Assembly: GCA_027919835.1 (NCBI GenBank)
Contig: JANVFP010000023.1
Span: 774,392-838,391 of the forward strand
Reading direction: 5' to 3'
DNA: 64,000 nt
From: Lentinula raphanica
Taxonomy: Eukaryota > Basidiomycota > Agaricomycetes > Agaricales > Omphalotaceae
Below are positions 9,159 to 20,623 of the stretch, piece by piece. The translations under genes were made by a program, and so were the position numbers. The notes under the pieces were generated by a model, which did no database searches, was not told the DNA's origin, and saw nothing but the letters and a program-made list of their open reading frames with translations. Position 1 is the first letter of the stretch, and each line of letters opens with the position of its first letter.

Positions 9159-12100
9159 TTATTGGGTTTCCCGTTCCCATTCTCCTTGTCGGAGTGGAGC
9201 TTTTCGGGGATGAGACCTGTAGAATTCCTCGATAGCTTCTTTTGCTCGAGGAAGATGTGCCAAGGGTTCCCATGTATCATCTTCAGGCCCATATCCTTCC
9301 CATCTAACCAAGTACCTTAGCTTTCCAGCTACTCGTTTACAATCTAAGATTTCCTGTACTTCAAACTCTGGTTCACCCTCAATCTCGATTGGAGGTTGTG
9401 GAGCAGGTTTTCACTGCGGGTAGAATTCGGGTGGATGTGGACTAAGGAGATCAACATGGAAGACATTATGAATCCTTCCCATGGTTACAGGAAGCTCGAG
9501 TCGATATGCATGACTAGAGATCTTCTCCTTGATTTTAAATGGTCCCAATTTATGGTAATCCAATTTCTTTGATGGCCGTTTTGTTTGTATATTTTTGGTG
9601 TTTAACCAAACTTTGGTTCCTTTCACCCAATCTGTACTCTCTTTTCTCTGATGTCTATTGGTCTGCTGTTCATAAGACTGATTGGTGCGTGCAATCTTTT
9701 CTTTGAGATATGCATGTACTTCCTTCAACTCCTTGGCTTTCAAATGAGCAGAGTGACTAGGAACATTTTCAAGGTTGAGTGTGATGCGTGGGTGATACCC
9801 TTTGTTTGCAAAGAATGGGGACATCCCTGTTGCATCACTTGGTGTATTGTTGTACACAAACTCTGCCAATGGCAACCATTCAGCCCAGTCATCCTGATCA
9901 TAATTCACAAAGATGCGAAGGTACTGTTCCAATGTCTGGTTTGTACGCTCCATTTGTCCATCTGTCTGAGGATGATATGCTGTAGAGAAATTCTGCTTGA
10001 TTGACAGAATTTCACATAGTGATTTCCAGAATGCCGAGACAAATAGACTTCCCCGATCAGATACTATATCTGCAGGTAATCCATGTTTGGAAAAGATGTC
10101 TCGGATGAATAATCGTGCAAGATCGGTGGCTTTGTCAGTGGTGTGACACGGAACAAAGACTGCCTGCTTGGTGAGTCTGTCAACTACCACCATGATAGCA
10201 TTATATCCATCTGACAGAGGTAATTCTACAATATGGTCCACTGAGATTGAACTTCATGGTCTGTCACCAATTGGTAGAGGTTTGAGCAGTCCCAACTTCT
10301 TCTGTCGAGCTGCTTTTCCTCTTTGACACTCATGACAGGAGCGTACATATCGTTTAACATCACGATGAATTCCTTTCCAATAGTAATTCTGCATTATAAT
10401 TTTCTGAGTTTTTTGTATTCCTGGGTGTCCTCGTAATTTGTGATCATGATGAGTTTGTAGGATTCGTAATCGAAGTCCATTCTCATCTGGGACATATATC
10501 TTTCCATCTTGCAGCAGCAGTCCATCCTCTGATCTGTATGGTCCTGGATCATCTGACTCTGCTTTTTCCAGCATAGTCTTCCAGTAACTATCTTTGGGTG
10601 CTTTTTGGATTTTTGAAATGTCTGCTTCATCATTTAAAACCAGAGAGGCAAGTAGCTGTTCAGGTTTTAAGAAAACCTTGTGATTGGGATCATCTGCCTC
10701 TTTTATTCCCCCCTTTTTTGGGTAAACGTCCGCCCGTCGGGTGAGTGCATCTGGTTTCATTCCTAATCGACCTGGACGGTAGTTGATATGGAAGTTAAAT
10801 CCGGAGAGGAATTCTGACCATCTTGCCTGTCGGCGAGTAAGAGCCTTTGTGGTTGTGAACCACTGCAAGTTATTATGATCTGTGAAAACCTCCACTTTAT
10901 ATTTAGAACCTTCCAAATATGCCCTCCACTGCTTGAAAGACTCTACAATGGCTAACATTTCCTTGTCATATATGTCATAATTGAGTTCTGCAGCAAGGAG
11001 GCTCCGAGCAAAGAATGCAATGGGATGGAATTCTCCCGTTTCAGGATCAAATTGTGAGATGATGGAAGCAATGGCAAAGTCTGAAGCATCGGATTCCAAG
11101 ATGATAGGAAGATCTGGTTGAAAATGTTTCAGAATGGGAGCCTCAGTGAATGCTTTCTTCAGCAATTCAAAGACTGATTGACACTGATCTGTCCAATTCC
11201 ATGCAGAATTCTTTGATAACAGCTTGGTGAGGGGTTTCGTAGTTCCTGAGAAGTTATCAATGAAACGCCAGTAAAAATTTGCAAATCCCAAAAATGACTG
11301 AAGTTCCTTGATTGTAGCTGGTGTAGGCCAGTTCTGGATGATTTCCACCTTTTTAGGATCCATTTTTATTCCTCTAGGAGAAATAATTACTCCCAGGTAC
11401 TCCACTTCATCCCTGTGAAATTCACACTTCTCTGGCTTCACATGTAAATCATGTTTCTCCAACTGTTTAAGAACCTCCTGAACATGCTGTTCATGTTCTT
11501 CCTCATTTTTGGAATATATCAGGATATCATCCAAGTATATGATGACATAGTTATCCGTGAGATCATGAAAGATGTCGTTCATAAAGAATTGGAAATATGA
11601 GGGTGCATTTGTCAATCCAAAAGGCATAACCAAGTATTCATATGAACCATAACGTGTCCGAAATGCAGTTTTCCATTCATGTCCTTCAGCAACACGAATG
11701 TTATTGTAACCAGCACGTAGATCCAACTTGGTAAAAATTTTTGCCTCTTTTAATTGGTCAATGAGATTTCCGATTAAGGGTAGTGGGTATCGATTCTTTT
11801 TAGTGAGTTTATTGAGTGCACGGTAATCAACACAAAGTCGGAGACTTCCATCCTTTTTCTTTGCAAACAGTACTGGTGCACCAATAGAAGATGAGGATGC
11901 CCGGATGAAACCCTTGTCAAGCATTTCATCAATATATTCCTTCAATGCTTTAAGCTCCAGTTCTGACATATTATATAGTTTGCCAAGAGGTGGTAATTTA
12001 TTATCCTCTGTGTTGATTTCGCTATCGTAAGGACGATGTTGGGGCAATGTTTTGGCTTCACCAGCCGCAAATGTTTTTGCAAAAGAATGGTATTGTGCAG

Positions 12101-13178
12101 GAACAAATTTTTTGAGTGAATCCTCATCAGAAGCTAAGGATGCTCTTTCTTCCCAGAAAATATATCGTTTCTCCTGATCTGCAGGCTTGAGTTTGGCTTC
12201 CTCAAATGCCTGACGAGCTTCTTCCTCAAACTTCTTCTGCTCTTCCCATTCATGAATTTCTCCACTTGGCTTGTAATGCAATGTGAAGGTTTCACAACCT
12301 TCCTGCACCAGCTTATTAAATGCTACTGCATTAACAAGTCCAATCTTTGCTCCACCAGTGGTTTCACTCCAACGTGTCTTTTGTTTTTTATGAATTTTTG
12401 TGGAATCAATAGGAGTTGATCCAGCAGTGTCAGAGGCAGGCTCCAGTTCCTTTTCCAATGGTGTAGGGTTGGGAACTGTATTAGTAGGACTACATTGCGG
12501 TGTAGTTTCCAGATTATTTTGTCTGCCTTGCTTTTCTGCAAAATATTGATCAATTTCACTGATGTGCAGTAAAAGAGGATCATCTGGGCCAAGAGAAAAG
12601 ACATTGTCAATCTTTTCTTCTTCAACATCAATAATTTCGACTGCATGAGGCATGATGGTTTTGGAATGTTGGGTTACTGCTGCTGAAAGTTGAACTCCAT
12701 ACTGGAAAGACACTTTCAAATTTTTCCAATCAATGATAGGATTGAATTTCCGTAACCAAGGCATTCCCAGAACAATAGGTGCAGAGGGATGTAACTTGGT
12801 GATTAGAAATTCCACCAAATGAGTAGTTCCATCCTCGAAGATGACATTCTTGACCAATTTATGAGTGATGCTCCCAGCAGATGTGAGTTCACCATCAAAT
12901 AATCGTAAGGGTATAGGTCGTGTAAGTTCTTGTTGTTCATTTTCAAATTTTCTAGCCAGTTCTTCATCCACAAAATCCCGGGATGCTCCGGAATCAATCA
13001 ATCCTTTTACAACCTCTTCTTCCATCTTCAAACCCAATATGAGTGCATCTCCAGATCGTGAATATATTAGGGGCGATTCATCCATTGTATTTGCACACAA
13101 ATGTATATGATTATTCTGGAGACCCTGAACCGCCCTGAGTTGTTCAGAATCCTCTACTCGTTTCCCGGAAAGGGATTT
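9159..13178 (-). pseudogene. pol: Gypsy Pol: protease, RT, RNase H, integrase, chromodomain (two in-frame TGAs)
   Basis: The frame is open from 13178, just inside the gag end, to a TAA at 9159-9161, apart from TGA codons at 10254-10256 and 9411-9413. In order: protease DSGASRDFVDE; RT with KLDLRAGYNNIRV and catalytic YLDDILIYS; RNase H with LESDASDFAIA and VFTDHNNLQW; the integrase HHCC zinc region (HGHP-like HKLRGHPG … CHECQRGK); the DDE core with VDHIVELPLSDG, IVSDRGSLF and GQMERTNQ; and a C-terminal chromodomain (YLVRWEGYGPEDDTWEP at about 9260-9310) that in relatives directs integration to heterochromatin. At both TGAs relatives have Trp (for example the RPW-SSIS stretch before the integrase core), so TGG to TGA is inferred. 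Otherwise the frame looks young and undecayed. Confidence 0.9.
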
Positions 13179-16100
13179 TCATCACTTTCCAGGTTCCACA
13201 TTTCAAGTATAGGATCATCCACATGGACAGGTTCATCAAATCCTTCAACCTCTACATAAGGACCATCATCACTGTCATATTCTTCTAGAAATGCACCTCT
13301 AGCTGTTACATTTCGAGGACCATCACGACGGAAATGATCACGATATCTGTGATCCTTAGCACCACATATGCCACAGAGTCCTTCTTTCATCCGTCGATTC
13401 CATTCTTCTCGAGCAACCCGAGGATAGGATCTTTCCTGATCATTGGAGCTAGATTTGTTCGAGGAATCCTCCATGACAGCTGCCTCTAAGGTGACTTCAG
13501 GAATTTCATCGGTGGTGGCTTGGCGAGCATTAGGAGTTCGCACATTATTCTTGAACTTCTGATTATTAGTGGAGGCTTCAGGAGTTTCATTTGCATTGCT
13601 GGTGGAAGATGGCTCTGGATTTCGGTTCCATGTGCTTTTATTGGGTTTATATCCCAAGCCAACCTGGTTGAAAGCTTGCCTTGCTCCATCAAGGACTATA
13701 AGTTTATCCACCACTCCTGAAAGTGTATCAGGTATTTCTCCATGATCAACCAAACGGTTCCGGAGATGGTTCTGAATTTGTTTCAGTAATCTCCACCGAA
13801 GTGCCCGATCATCATATTCCGTCATGAGGGCAATATCTTCAAATCGGACCCAGAAATCACCAAAGGATTCATTCCATGCCTGGACACACTCGTCCAATTT
13901 GGATTGAGCTTGGATTGTTTCATAGTGTAGTCCAAACATTTGTCCAAATAGAACTGCAAATTTTTCCCAATGGATAAGAGGAGTAACAACGTGACCAGAT
14001 CGCTGTCTTCTCATGAGGTTCTGGTAGTATCTTTTTGCAGGTCCTTTCATATAGGATGCCGCAAATGTGATTTTTGAGATGTCATTAGAGTAAATTCGAG
14101 GTTTGGCAGCAAAGAAATTTTCACAGTTTTCCTTGAACTCGCGCCATTCATTTCAATCTTCTCCAGTGAATGGACTGGGTTTGTTGATATCCAGTTTGGA
14201 TTCCCGATTCAATTCATCTCTTTCAATCTCCTTTAGTCTCCTTTCAAACTCCCGATCCTGACGATCATCTATTGATGACCTTCTATCACAGGAACAAATG
14301 CCAAAGGCATCTCGACCATCCCTACCATCCCTACCATCTCGACCATCTCGACCAAACCTATTTTGTGGACAATAACATGGTCCTCCCTGGTTGCGTCTGT
14401 TATTGTTATAATCAGACCGACCAGAATTGGATGGGTTGGGACTATTTCTGTGAGAGGATGACTGTTTTCCCCGATCGTCATCAGGTCCATCATCACTTTC
14501 ATAGCCAGGGTTATCTCCAGCATCAGGGGGATCATTTCCACCACCACCACCGCCACTTGTCATAGCAACAGGAATACTGGTTGCTTTTGGTGGACTACCT
14601 GCAGCAGAATTGGACTCGAATCCCGCCAATGACACCGATATTGGACTAGTAGGAGGTTGACGAGCAGATGCATTAGGTGTAAAGAATTTTTCAAAACTGC
14701 CTGATTGGGATTTCAATGCAGATGGCTGAGTTCCCATATCTTTATGACGCTCATTTTCAATAAAGCTGTCAATAATGCCTTGCTGAACTTCTAGGTCTAT
14801 TTCCTCCAAGTCCACAGTCTTTGAGTGACGAGGAATCCTATCATCAAAGGAAACCTCTGGTTCCGCTCTTTGCTTTCCTTTGTTAGGAATGTGGGGATAA
14901 GAGGAGGTCCCAACACCTGGGCAATTATCACGTTGGTAGGGGTTGGTATACCCAGTATCATAATCAGCAGCACGGGATGTTTGATGTGGTGGAGTGTCAC
15001 GCACAAAAGATGTCGAAATAGGTTTCCTTGGAGACAATTGTGGTTTAGGAGATTCCAAGGTTTCCTTGTTAATAGGGATGTCATCCGGAAGAGGTTCTTC
15101 TGGCTTTCCTTGTTCAGGTTTTGGGGAAGCTTTTTCTTGCTCCTCCACATCTTCTGATGGATGCCATTCACTTGCTCTCCTACGACGACGGCTCGAATTT
15201 TGATTACTAGAACTGGGAGTTGCATTACTACGAACTTCACTGTTCACACTTTCAATAGTTGGTCCCTCTGGAATGGTTTCCATAGTTACCGGAGGTTGTC
15301 GACCCCTAGTTCCCTGTGAAATGGATGTAGCTCGGCTCCGATGTCCAGCTGAAGTATTTGACATGACGGTGGGAGTACAATGCTCATATCGCCTCATAGC
15401 AACAATTTGTTTTTCCACGTCAGCCTGACTTCTTCCTGGATAAGGTGGTACTGGATCCCAGTCTTCTTCCATTTCAATGGAAGTAAAAAAGTCATCGTCC
15501 TCATTGGATTGGCTGTACCAACCACTGCTTCCATATACTCGACGACGAGGAATATTGCTTGGTCGGGGAATTTCAGATTCATCTGAGACTATCCGACATT
15601 GTGGATATTGGTATCCAGGATTCCATGGAGTCCCTCTACGAATTCGGCTTCTTGGTTCTCCACGAATAGGTAATGAATCATATTCATCAACAATGTCATC
15701 TTCCCAATGACGGATTTCATGATGACGCCGAGATGAAGAGTCAGATGTGGGAGCATGAGTAGTGGAATGGGATGAATAGAATGATGAAATTTCTGGATTA
15801 TTGATCAAATTCTCTACTCCTATCTGGTGGGAGCGTTCCTCCAATTCCACCAATTCGCGAACATTATTGCCATGCTGCAGGTTACACATAAGTTCAGGAG
15901 TGACTTCCTCATCAGTCAACCGTACCATCCGTTGCAGTAACCGCAGAATTCCAACATTAGTTCAACCTTCGGTATGGAAACCAAGAGCATTTAAAAGATT
16001 ACGAGCAGGGCCCACCAGGTTCAACAATTCGTTTTGAGAAGGACTGTTGTCAACCTGTTGACGAGCAGCAAGACGTTGGATAGGAGTATCTGGTGCTACC

Positions 16101-16870
16101 CGTGGACTGGTATGATGTGCTGGTGGAGACTCGCTCATGACTTCTCTATACCCTTCCGAGTATGTACGGAAAGTTGGAGACCGACGAGTATTGGTATCAT
16201 GAATGGCTGGTGTAGATTCTGCCAATGGACGACCCAATAGTGGTCTATGTGTTCGTCGATCTGGGGGTTCATCTCTGGAAACATCCATGATATCATTGGT
16301 AGGATGATCCATGGAATCAAGGTATTCGTGAAACACTTCCGGTGTAGGAGGTGTGTGATACCGTGGACGACTATTGCTAACTGACTGTCGATTGGGAGGA
16401 GAGACACGACGTTCAGTTGCAACAAGGTCTGCAAGGAGTTCCTGGCCTCGAGTAGGTGCAGCAGGACTTCTCTGTACAGAAGGAAGTTCATCTGCTAGCT
16501 CCAACTCGTTAGCCAGATTGGACTGCCCTGGTGCAGCTTGAACTGGAATCCCAGCAGACTCTGGAGTATAATACTGATGCCTGAATGACCGCTCAGGTTC
16601 CTGAGAGGCAGCAGTACGTTGGACCTCAGTTCGAACATGAACTGGTGAAAGAGAACGAGGACGTGGAGCTTGACCAAGACGACGACCACGTTCTGGAAAG
16701 TGTAAGGGAGTAACATCCTCTGCATTATCGCTGAAGTGTGCAGGAGTACCCCGTACAATGTTTCTTGATGTAGGTGTAAGGATGTGGAAGGAGTAAGGAG
16801 CATAGGGGATATCCTCCTCAACCTCCACTTCCTCGAAGGTAAAAGTTCTAGTAGCCATGACTGATGACAA
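13154..16870 (-). pseudogene. gag: Gypsy Gag with long disordered N-terminus (two in-frame TGAs)
   Basis: One frame runs from the ATG at 16870 to the TAG at 13154-13156 (about 1238 codons) with TGA at 15962-15964 and 14153-14155. The first about 880 residues are low-complexity, rich in Ser, Pro, Arg and Glu, with a GRDGRDGRD repeat at about 14310-14350. The conserved Gag capsid follows (WNEWREFKENCENFF-like entry at about 14150, then a long helical stretch to about 13700). The end carries a zinc knuckle variant (CGICGAKDHRYRDH, about 13360). Both TGAs stand where Trp is expected from context and are followed by A. The N-terminal extension is much longer than a usual gypsy Gag (300-500 residues), so the real start may lie further in, or the upstream part may be a fused extra ORF. 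Confidence 0.75.
13160..13166 (-). promoter_or_regulatory. -1 ribosomal frameshift heptamer G GGA AAC at the gag-pol junction
   Basis: In the gag frame the last codons read CCG GGA AAC GAG TAG, giving the canonical X XXY YYZ heptamer G GGA AAC one codon before the gag stop. Slipping back one base yields CGA GTA GAG …, exactly the open pol frame, and the two frames overlap only over 13154-13178. Twelve nt downstream a 6-bp stem (CTGAAC 13142-13147 with GTTCAG 13125-13130 on the minus strand) could act as the stimulator, though the spacing is longer than usual. Confidence 0.75.
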
Positions 16871-17305
16871 CAGGAGACTAGTTATTATGTAAGGAGTTGG
16901 TTAACAACGCCAATCACGGACCCAAAGCTGGTTCACCAGGAAGTAGATTATCCTGGGGTTATCACCAATAACGGCTTCTAGAAAACACACAGACCTTTGC
17001 TGGAATATTACTTCAGCAAAGTATAAAAGGATGTGGCTACTTTGTCTGGAATATTACGTCAGACAGGTAATCACAGTTGTTGCAAGGCTGGGATGGACTT
17101 CAGGCAATGAACAAAGGGCAATCACAAAGCTGGGTTGGACGTCAGTCGATGGATTGAGTATAAAGACTTGCTGGGATGGACTTCAGACAAGAAAAACACA
17201 AAGTGCAGTCAAAAGATGTAGAATCAACAGTGGGTAGGTGGGGGTACAAGAATAACTAGTCTGGGATACAAAAAAGTTTCTGGGGTGTCTTATATACCAA
17301 TCTAT
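16871..17305. other. Leader/5' flank of the gypsy element; no gene
   Basis: No ORF is convincing. The stretch carries repeated CTGGGATGGACTTCAG-like and CTGGAATATTACNTCAG-like motifs (16996-17060 and 17090-17190), that is, two families of imperfect short direct repeats, and TATAAAAGG-type boxes on the plus strand near 17023 and 17160. As the gypsy gag is on the minus strand beginning at 16870, this region should contain its leader and 5' LTR, but LTR borders could not be fixed. Confidence 0.35.
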
Positions 17306-17625
17306 AATGCCTCATGTATGCCTCATGTACTCCTTGTGTCATGCCTCATGTCCTAGATCTGCCTCATGTATGCCTTGTGTCATGCCTCATGTCCTGGATC
17401 TGCCTCATGTCCTGCCTCCTGGAAAGCCTCATGTTGTAGGTTGCCTCATGGACTGCCTCATGGGCTACCTCATGGGTTGCCTCATGGGTTGCCTCATGGG
17501 TTGCCTCATGGACTGCCTCATGGGTTGCCTCATGGACTGCCTCATGGGTTGCCTCATGGACTGCCTCATGGACTGCCTCATGGGTTGCCTCATGGACTGC
17601 CTCATGGACTGCCTCATGTTGCATT
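17306..17625 (+). repeat. 12-bp minisatellite (GCCTCATGGRYT)n
   Basis: Tandem units alternate between GCCTCATGGACT and GCCTCATGGGTT, regular from about 17440 to 17613, preceded by looser GCCTCATGT-spaced copies from 17306. Because the unit is a multiple of three, several frames on both strands stay open and spell repeated peptides such as CLMG and HEAV. These are by-products of the repeat, not genes. Confidence 0.9.
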
Positions 17626-17761
17626 TCCATGTTGGCTAAGTTGTATACTTGTTATTGCATCCATAATTGGAAGTATTCTGGAATCCTGGCCACCAGTGAA
17701 GGAACAAGGGTTGGAACAATAGTTTGGTGTAGTCAGGTATGCAAGTTTCTGATTCCTGACA
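17626..17761. other. Short unassigned segment between minisatellite and YR element
   Basis: No similarity to the surrounding repeats was recognised and there is no ORF. It marks the truncated 3' end of the adjacent minus-strand YR element; homology to that element begins at about 17762. Confidence 0.4.
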
Positions 17762-18094
17762 AGCACGAGATTCATCAAAGTGAGGATACAGTTGTTTGAG
17801 AAAGTGACGAGCACCAGAGAGATATTTGGGTCCAGAGGCAATGTGTCTGGATGTGTAGGCAATGTATCTGGAGAGTGTAGATGGAGTAGGATCCAGGTCA
17901 AGTTTGTGTGAGGTGCAGAAGTGGATGTAATCCCTAGCACCTGTAGTATAGTTCTGTTTGGTAGACTTTTCAATAGCATGGGCTTGAAGAAATAACACCA
18001 AGTCATCTAACTTGTTCAAGTTCATAGGAGGGTGAGCAGAGCGCCCTTGTCTCTTCCTCTGCTCACCCATGGCCTCTAAAAGGACTCTCTCCAT
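17762..18094 (-). pseudogene. Tyrosine recombinase N-terminal fragment (copy 1)
   Basis: Encodes about 111 residues matching the N-terminus of the 335-residue YR of the other copies (MERVLLEAMGEQRKRQ…, core-binding domain up to YPHFDESRA), then runs into unrelated sequence. The catalytic domain is lost. Confidence 0.85.
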
Positions 18095-18976
18095 CGCGCC
18101 GGCAGTAGCTCTCTTGGAGGCTCAAAAGTGCGGACGCGGTAGGAGGGAAACTGGAGCTTGAAGTCATCCAGTAGAAGTCTGGATAGAAGATCTGCCTTGA
18201 TGTTGTCCTTGCCAGGAATATGACGAACTCTGATGTCAATACCAGTCTTGAGAACTATACCAGCAATAGCTAGTAGGATGGAGTTGTGTGATGATTCTTT
18301 GACTGCAAGAGAGCTGAGCACTTGAACTGAGTCCAGGCTATCTGAGAAGAACAGCACTCTTTTGGGTGGACTAGGTTTGGATGCAATGTGATGGAGTCCT
18401 GATAGAATAGCCAGCAGCTCCCTGAAGAAGATGTCTACTATTGGGCTGCCAGGAGCTGGATGCACTTGATAGCAAAACCCATTGCTGGCATAAACAAAGG
18501 ACAGTCCTATATTGCTAGCATCAGTCCAGCACACAAAGTCTGCTTCACTGTCACTCCATGCTTGGTCATCTACAAATCGTATCCCAATGGCAGACTTGAG
18601 CATGTCAGAGAACCAGGTCAGATCTCTATGCACTTCACCATTTATAGGGATGTGACGAAATTGAAGTGTCTTGCCACTCATTTTGCAATACATTTCTGTG
18701 AGAGCAGGCCTGGTCCATGGAAGAACATTGAGTGACCAGTTTAAAGAACCTGTGAGGTGCTGCCAGTCTCTGAGTGCAGCATTGCAATTGGGAGATGAGA
18801 GGAATGTGTGGATGGCTTCCACAAGTCCATCTATGGATTCCTGAGTCAAAGAGATGGAGCCTTTCATGATACCTGTCAAGAAGCCAATGATTAACAGCCA
18901 GACTCCCCAGTCTTGTTTTCTGTCTTTATAGGGGCAGTGAATCATGTCCCAAAAGACTAGAAGCTGTACTTGTCTC
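18076..18976 (-). pseudogene. RT/RNase H C-terminal fragment (copy 1)
   Basis: Encodes the stretch after the RT catalytic loop, from about the QVQLLVFWDMI-like segment through RNase H (WTDASNIGLSF, RELLAILSGL, FFSDSLDSVQ, HIPGKDNIKADLLSR) to the normal stop, which overlaps the YR start by 19 nt. The RT active site is deleted, so it cannot reverse transcribe. The RNase H acidic residues are all present. Confidence 0.85.
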
Positions 18977-19595
18977 TACAGGACCAGATCAACCCCATCA
19001 TGATTTGCCTGATGCATGTGAAGATGGGACCATGTGCAGCTATTAGCTGATGATCCAAGCGCCCCATAAGCGCTGGGAATGTCCGAAATATTGCCAGAGA
19101 CCCATGTGATGTGTCTAGGCATGGTCCAGAGTGATCTAGAGGCTCTGGGAGTGAAATAACACTCAAGTCCGCTTTTTGTGTTTTGAGTGTGCAACTCGAA
19201 ATGACGATTGCGGGAGAACCAGTGAGCCAAATGCCTTCAAATTTGTTCTCATCCCAAAGAGCGAAATGTAAATCAAACGCTCTATTGGAGGATTCTGAGC
19301 ACTTTGGTGAAAAAGTGTGCATAACTCCACACAGACTGGGTATCATCACTAGGTTATAGTGGACAACTTGTAGGGGCAATAGAGCTCTGTATGCGTGCAC
19401 AGTATAGTGGCAAGAGCTCTTGAGGCTAGCCAGCAATTAAGTGTATTCATGTACACATTAGGTATGATGAAGGTGACGACCTTCATGTACATACCTGTTG
19501 TGATGAATAGTGCACTATAATTGCTGGGAGATGATCTGTTGTTTGCAGAGGCCTGCAGAAAGGCTCCCTACCCTTGGAATCCGCCTTCATGTCGA
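18977..19595 (-). repeat. Partial A repeat (copy 1)
   Basis: First about 690 bp of the 1128-bp A repeat on the minus strand, minus about 71 bp deleted near 19260. The stem ATGAAGGT/ACCTTCAT is preserved around 19468-19487 with a different loop (GACG). Confidence 0.85.
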
Positions 19596-20534
19596 ATATA
19601 TTTTCCAAGCTGAAGAAGACCAACGTCCTAAAGCCATTATCACAGATTCTGAAAGTCCAAGTCTGGCATAAAAAGTTGCACCACCAGCTCTTAGTGAATG
19701 TCCACCAAACTCCCTACCAACATAAGCAAAGAACCTGGATTCAAACCAGGATCTAGTGGGGAGTGTCCCATCTTCACAGAGGAACAATGCAGGCCTGGCT
19801 CCATGTAGTTTGTCTCTGATAGCACAGTATTCCTTCAGTAGAGACACAGGACTAGCCACTGCTTGATGACTTCGGAGAATATCTGTTCCATGATAGAAAG
19901 GATCACTTTTGTGATAAGGCAAATGATAACCAGCTCTGCCATTCTCAAACTTGAGAGAAGCACGCTTGATCACCTTACGCCAGTCACGCCAGTCATACTG
20001 ATTAGGAACAGTGAGTTCACCAATGCGGTGACAACCATAGAAGCCACAACTCGATAGAGTAGCAAACAGAAGATCATCATAGGAGAGATGACGAGAGTCA
20101 TAGAAGAGTTGGATATGAGAAATTTGAAGAGGAGGCTTCCTCTTGACTGGGTCAGCTCTAACTTTCTTGGAGCCTCTGATTGTAGCTTGAACCAGAGGAT
20201 GAGCACGAGATTCATCAAAGTGAGGATAGAGTTGTTTGAGAAAGTGACGAGCACCAGAGAGATATTTGGGTCCAGAGGCAATATGTCTGGATGTGTAGGC
20301 AATGTATCTGGAGAGTGTGGATGGGGTGGGATCCAGATCCAGATTATGAGAGGTGCAGAACCTGATATAATCTTTAGCACCTGTAGTATAGTTCTGTTTG
20401 GTAGACTTCTCAATGGCATGGGCTTGAAGGAATAACACCAAATCATCTAACTTGTTCAAGTCCATAGGAGGGTGAGCAGAGTGACCTTGTCTCTTCCTCT
20501 GCTCACCCATGGCCTCTAAAAGGACTCTCTCCAT
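19596..20534 (-). pseudogene. Tyrosine recombinase, 3'-interrupted (copy 2)
   Basis: From the ATG at 20534, about 313 of 335 residues are open. Catalytic residues are visible: Arg in CHRIGELTVP, the HSLRAGG pair (His, Arg) and the Trp in LGRWSS. The frame ends at WKIYST because copy 1 is inserted just at the KIYIRDNP segment. The nucleophile Tyr codon (KIY) is still present, but the C-terminal 22 residues are replaced. In intact copies this enzyme integrates a circular DNA intermediate without target duplication. Confidence 0.9.
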
Positions 20535-20623
20535 CGCGCCGGCAGTAGCTCTCTTGGAGGCTCAAAAGTGCGGACGCGGTAGGAGGGAAACTGGAGCTTG
20601 AAGTCATCCAGTAGAAGTCTAGA
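20516..20623 (-). pseudogene. ORF2 C-terminal tail separated by an insertion (copy 2)
   Basis: Encodes the final about 35 residues of RT/RNase H (RLLLDDFKLQFPSYRVR … ARWRESF) and the stop that overlaps the YR start. The N-terminal remainder of the same ORF is at 27927-31331, on the other side of copy 3. Confidence 0.85.

Larger units (their letters stand above)
9159..16870 (-). mobile_element. Chromodomain Ty3/gypsy retrotransposon, near-complete coding region
   Basis: Gag (16870-13154) and Pol (13178-9159) are both on the minus strand. Pol has the order protease, RT, RNase H, integrase, chromodomain, which defines a Ty3/gypsy chromovirus-type element (Metaviridae in transposon taxonomy). 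The two frames are related by -1. The coding region is free of frameshifts; its only lesions are four TGA codons. Terminal repeats were not identified: 16871-17305 and 6577-7240 show no clear match to each other, so the LTRs are lost, diverged or beyond what I can recognise. Confidence 0.85.
17762..19595 (-). mobile_element. Ngaro-like YR retrotransposon copy 1, internally deleted and 3'-truncated
   Basis: Read on the minus strand: the start of repeat A (19595-18977, TCGACATG end intact, with an internal deletion of about 71 bp near 19260), then directly RT/RNase H C-terminal coding (18976-18076) and YR N-terminal coding (18094-17762). The 3' part of A, all of gag and the RT core are missing from between. 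Its 5' end is inserted in the YR gene of copy 2: host sequence GGAAAATATA abuts the element T at 19595. Confidence 0.8.

Noticed and set aside
9411..15964. Alternative genetic code (TGA read as Trp)
   Set aside because: Many TGG Trp codons are present in the same frames, the host is evidently nuclear, and other genes here end in TGA. Mutation is simpler.
17307..17722. ORFs of about 88-118 codons over the minisatellite, both strands
   Set aside because: Open only because the unit is 12 bp; the peptides are simple repeats.
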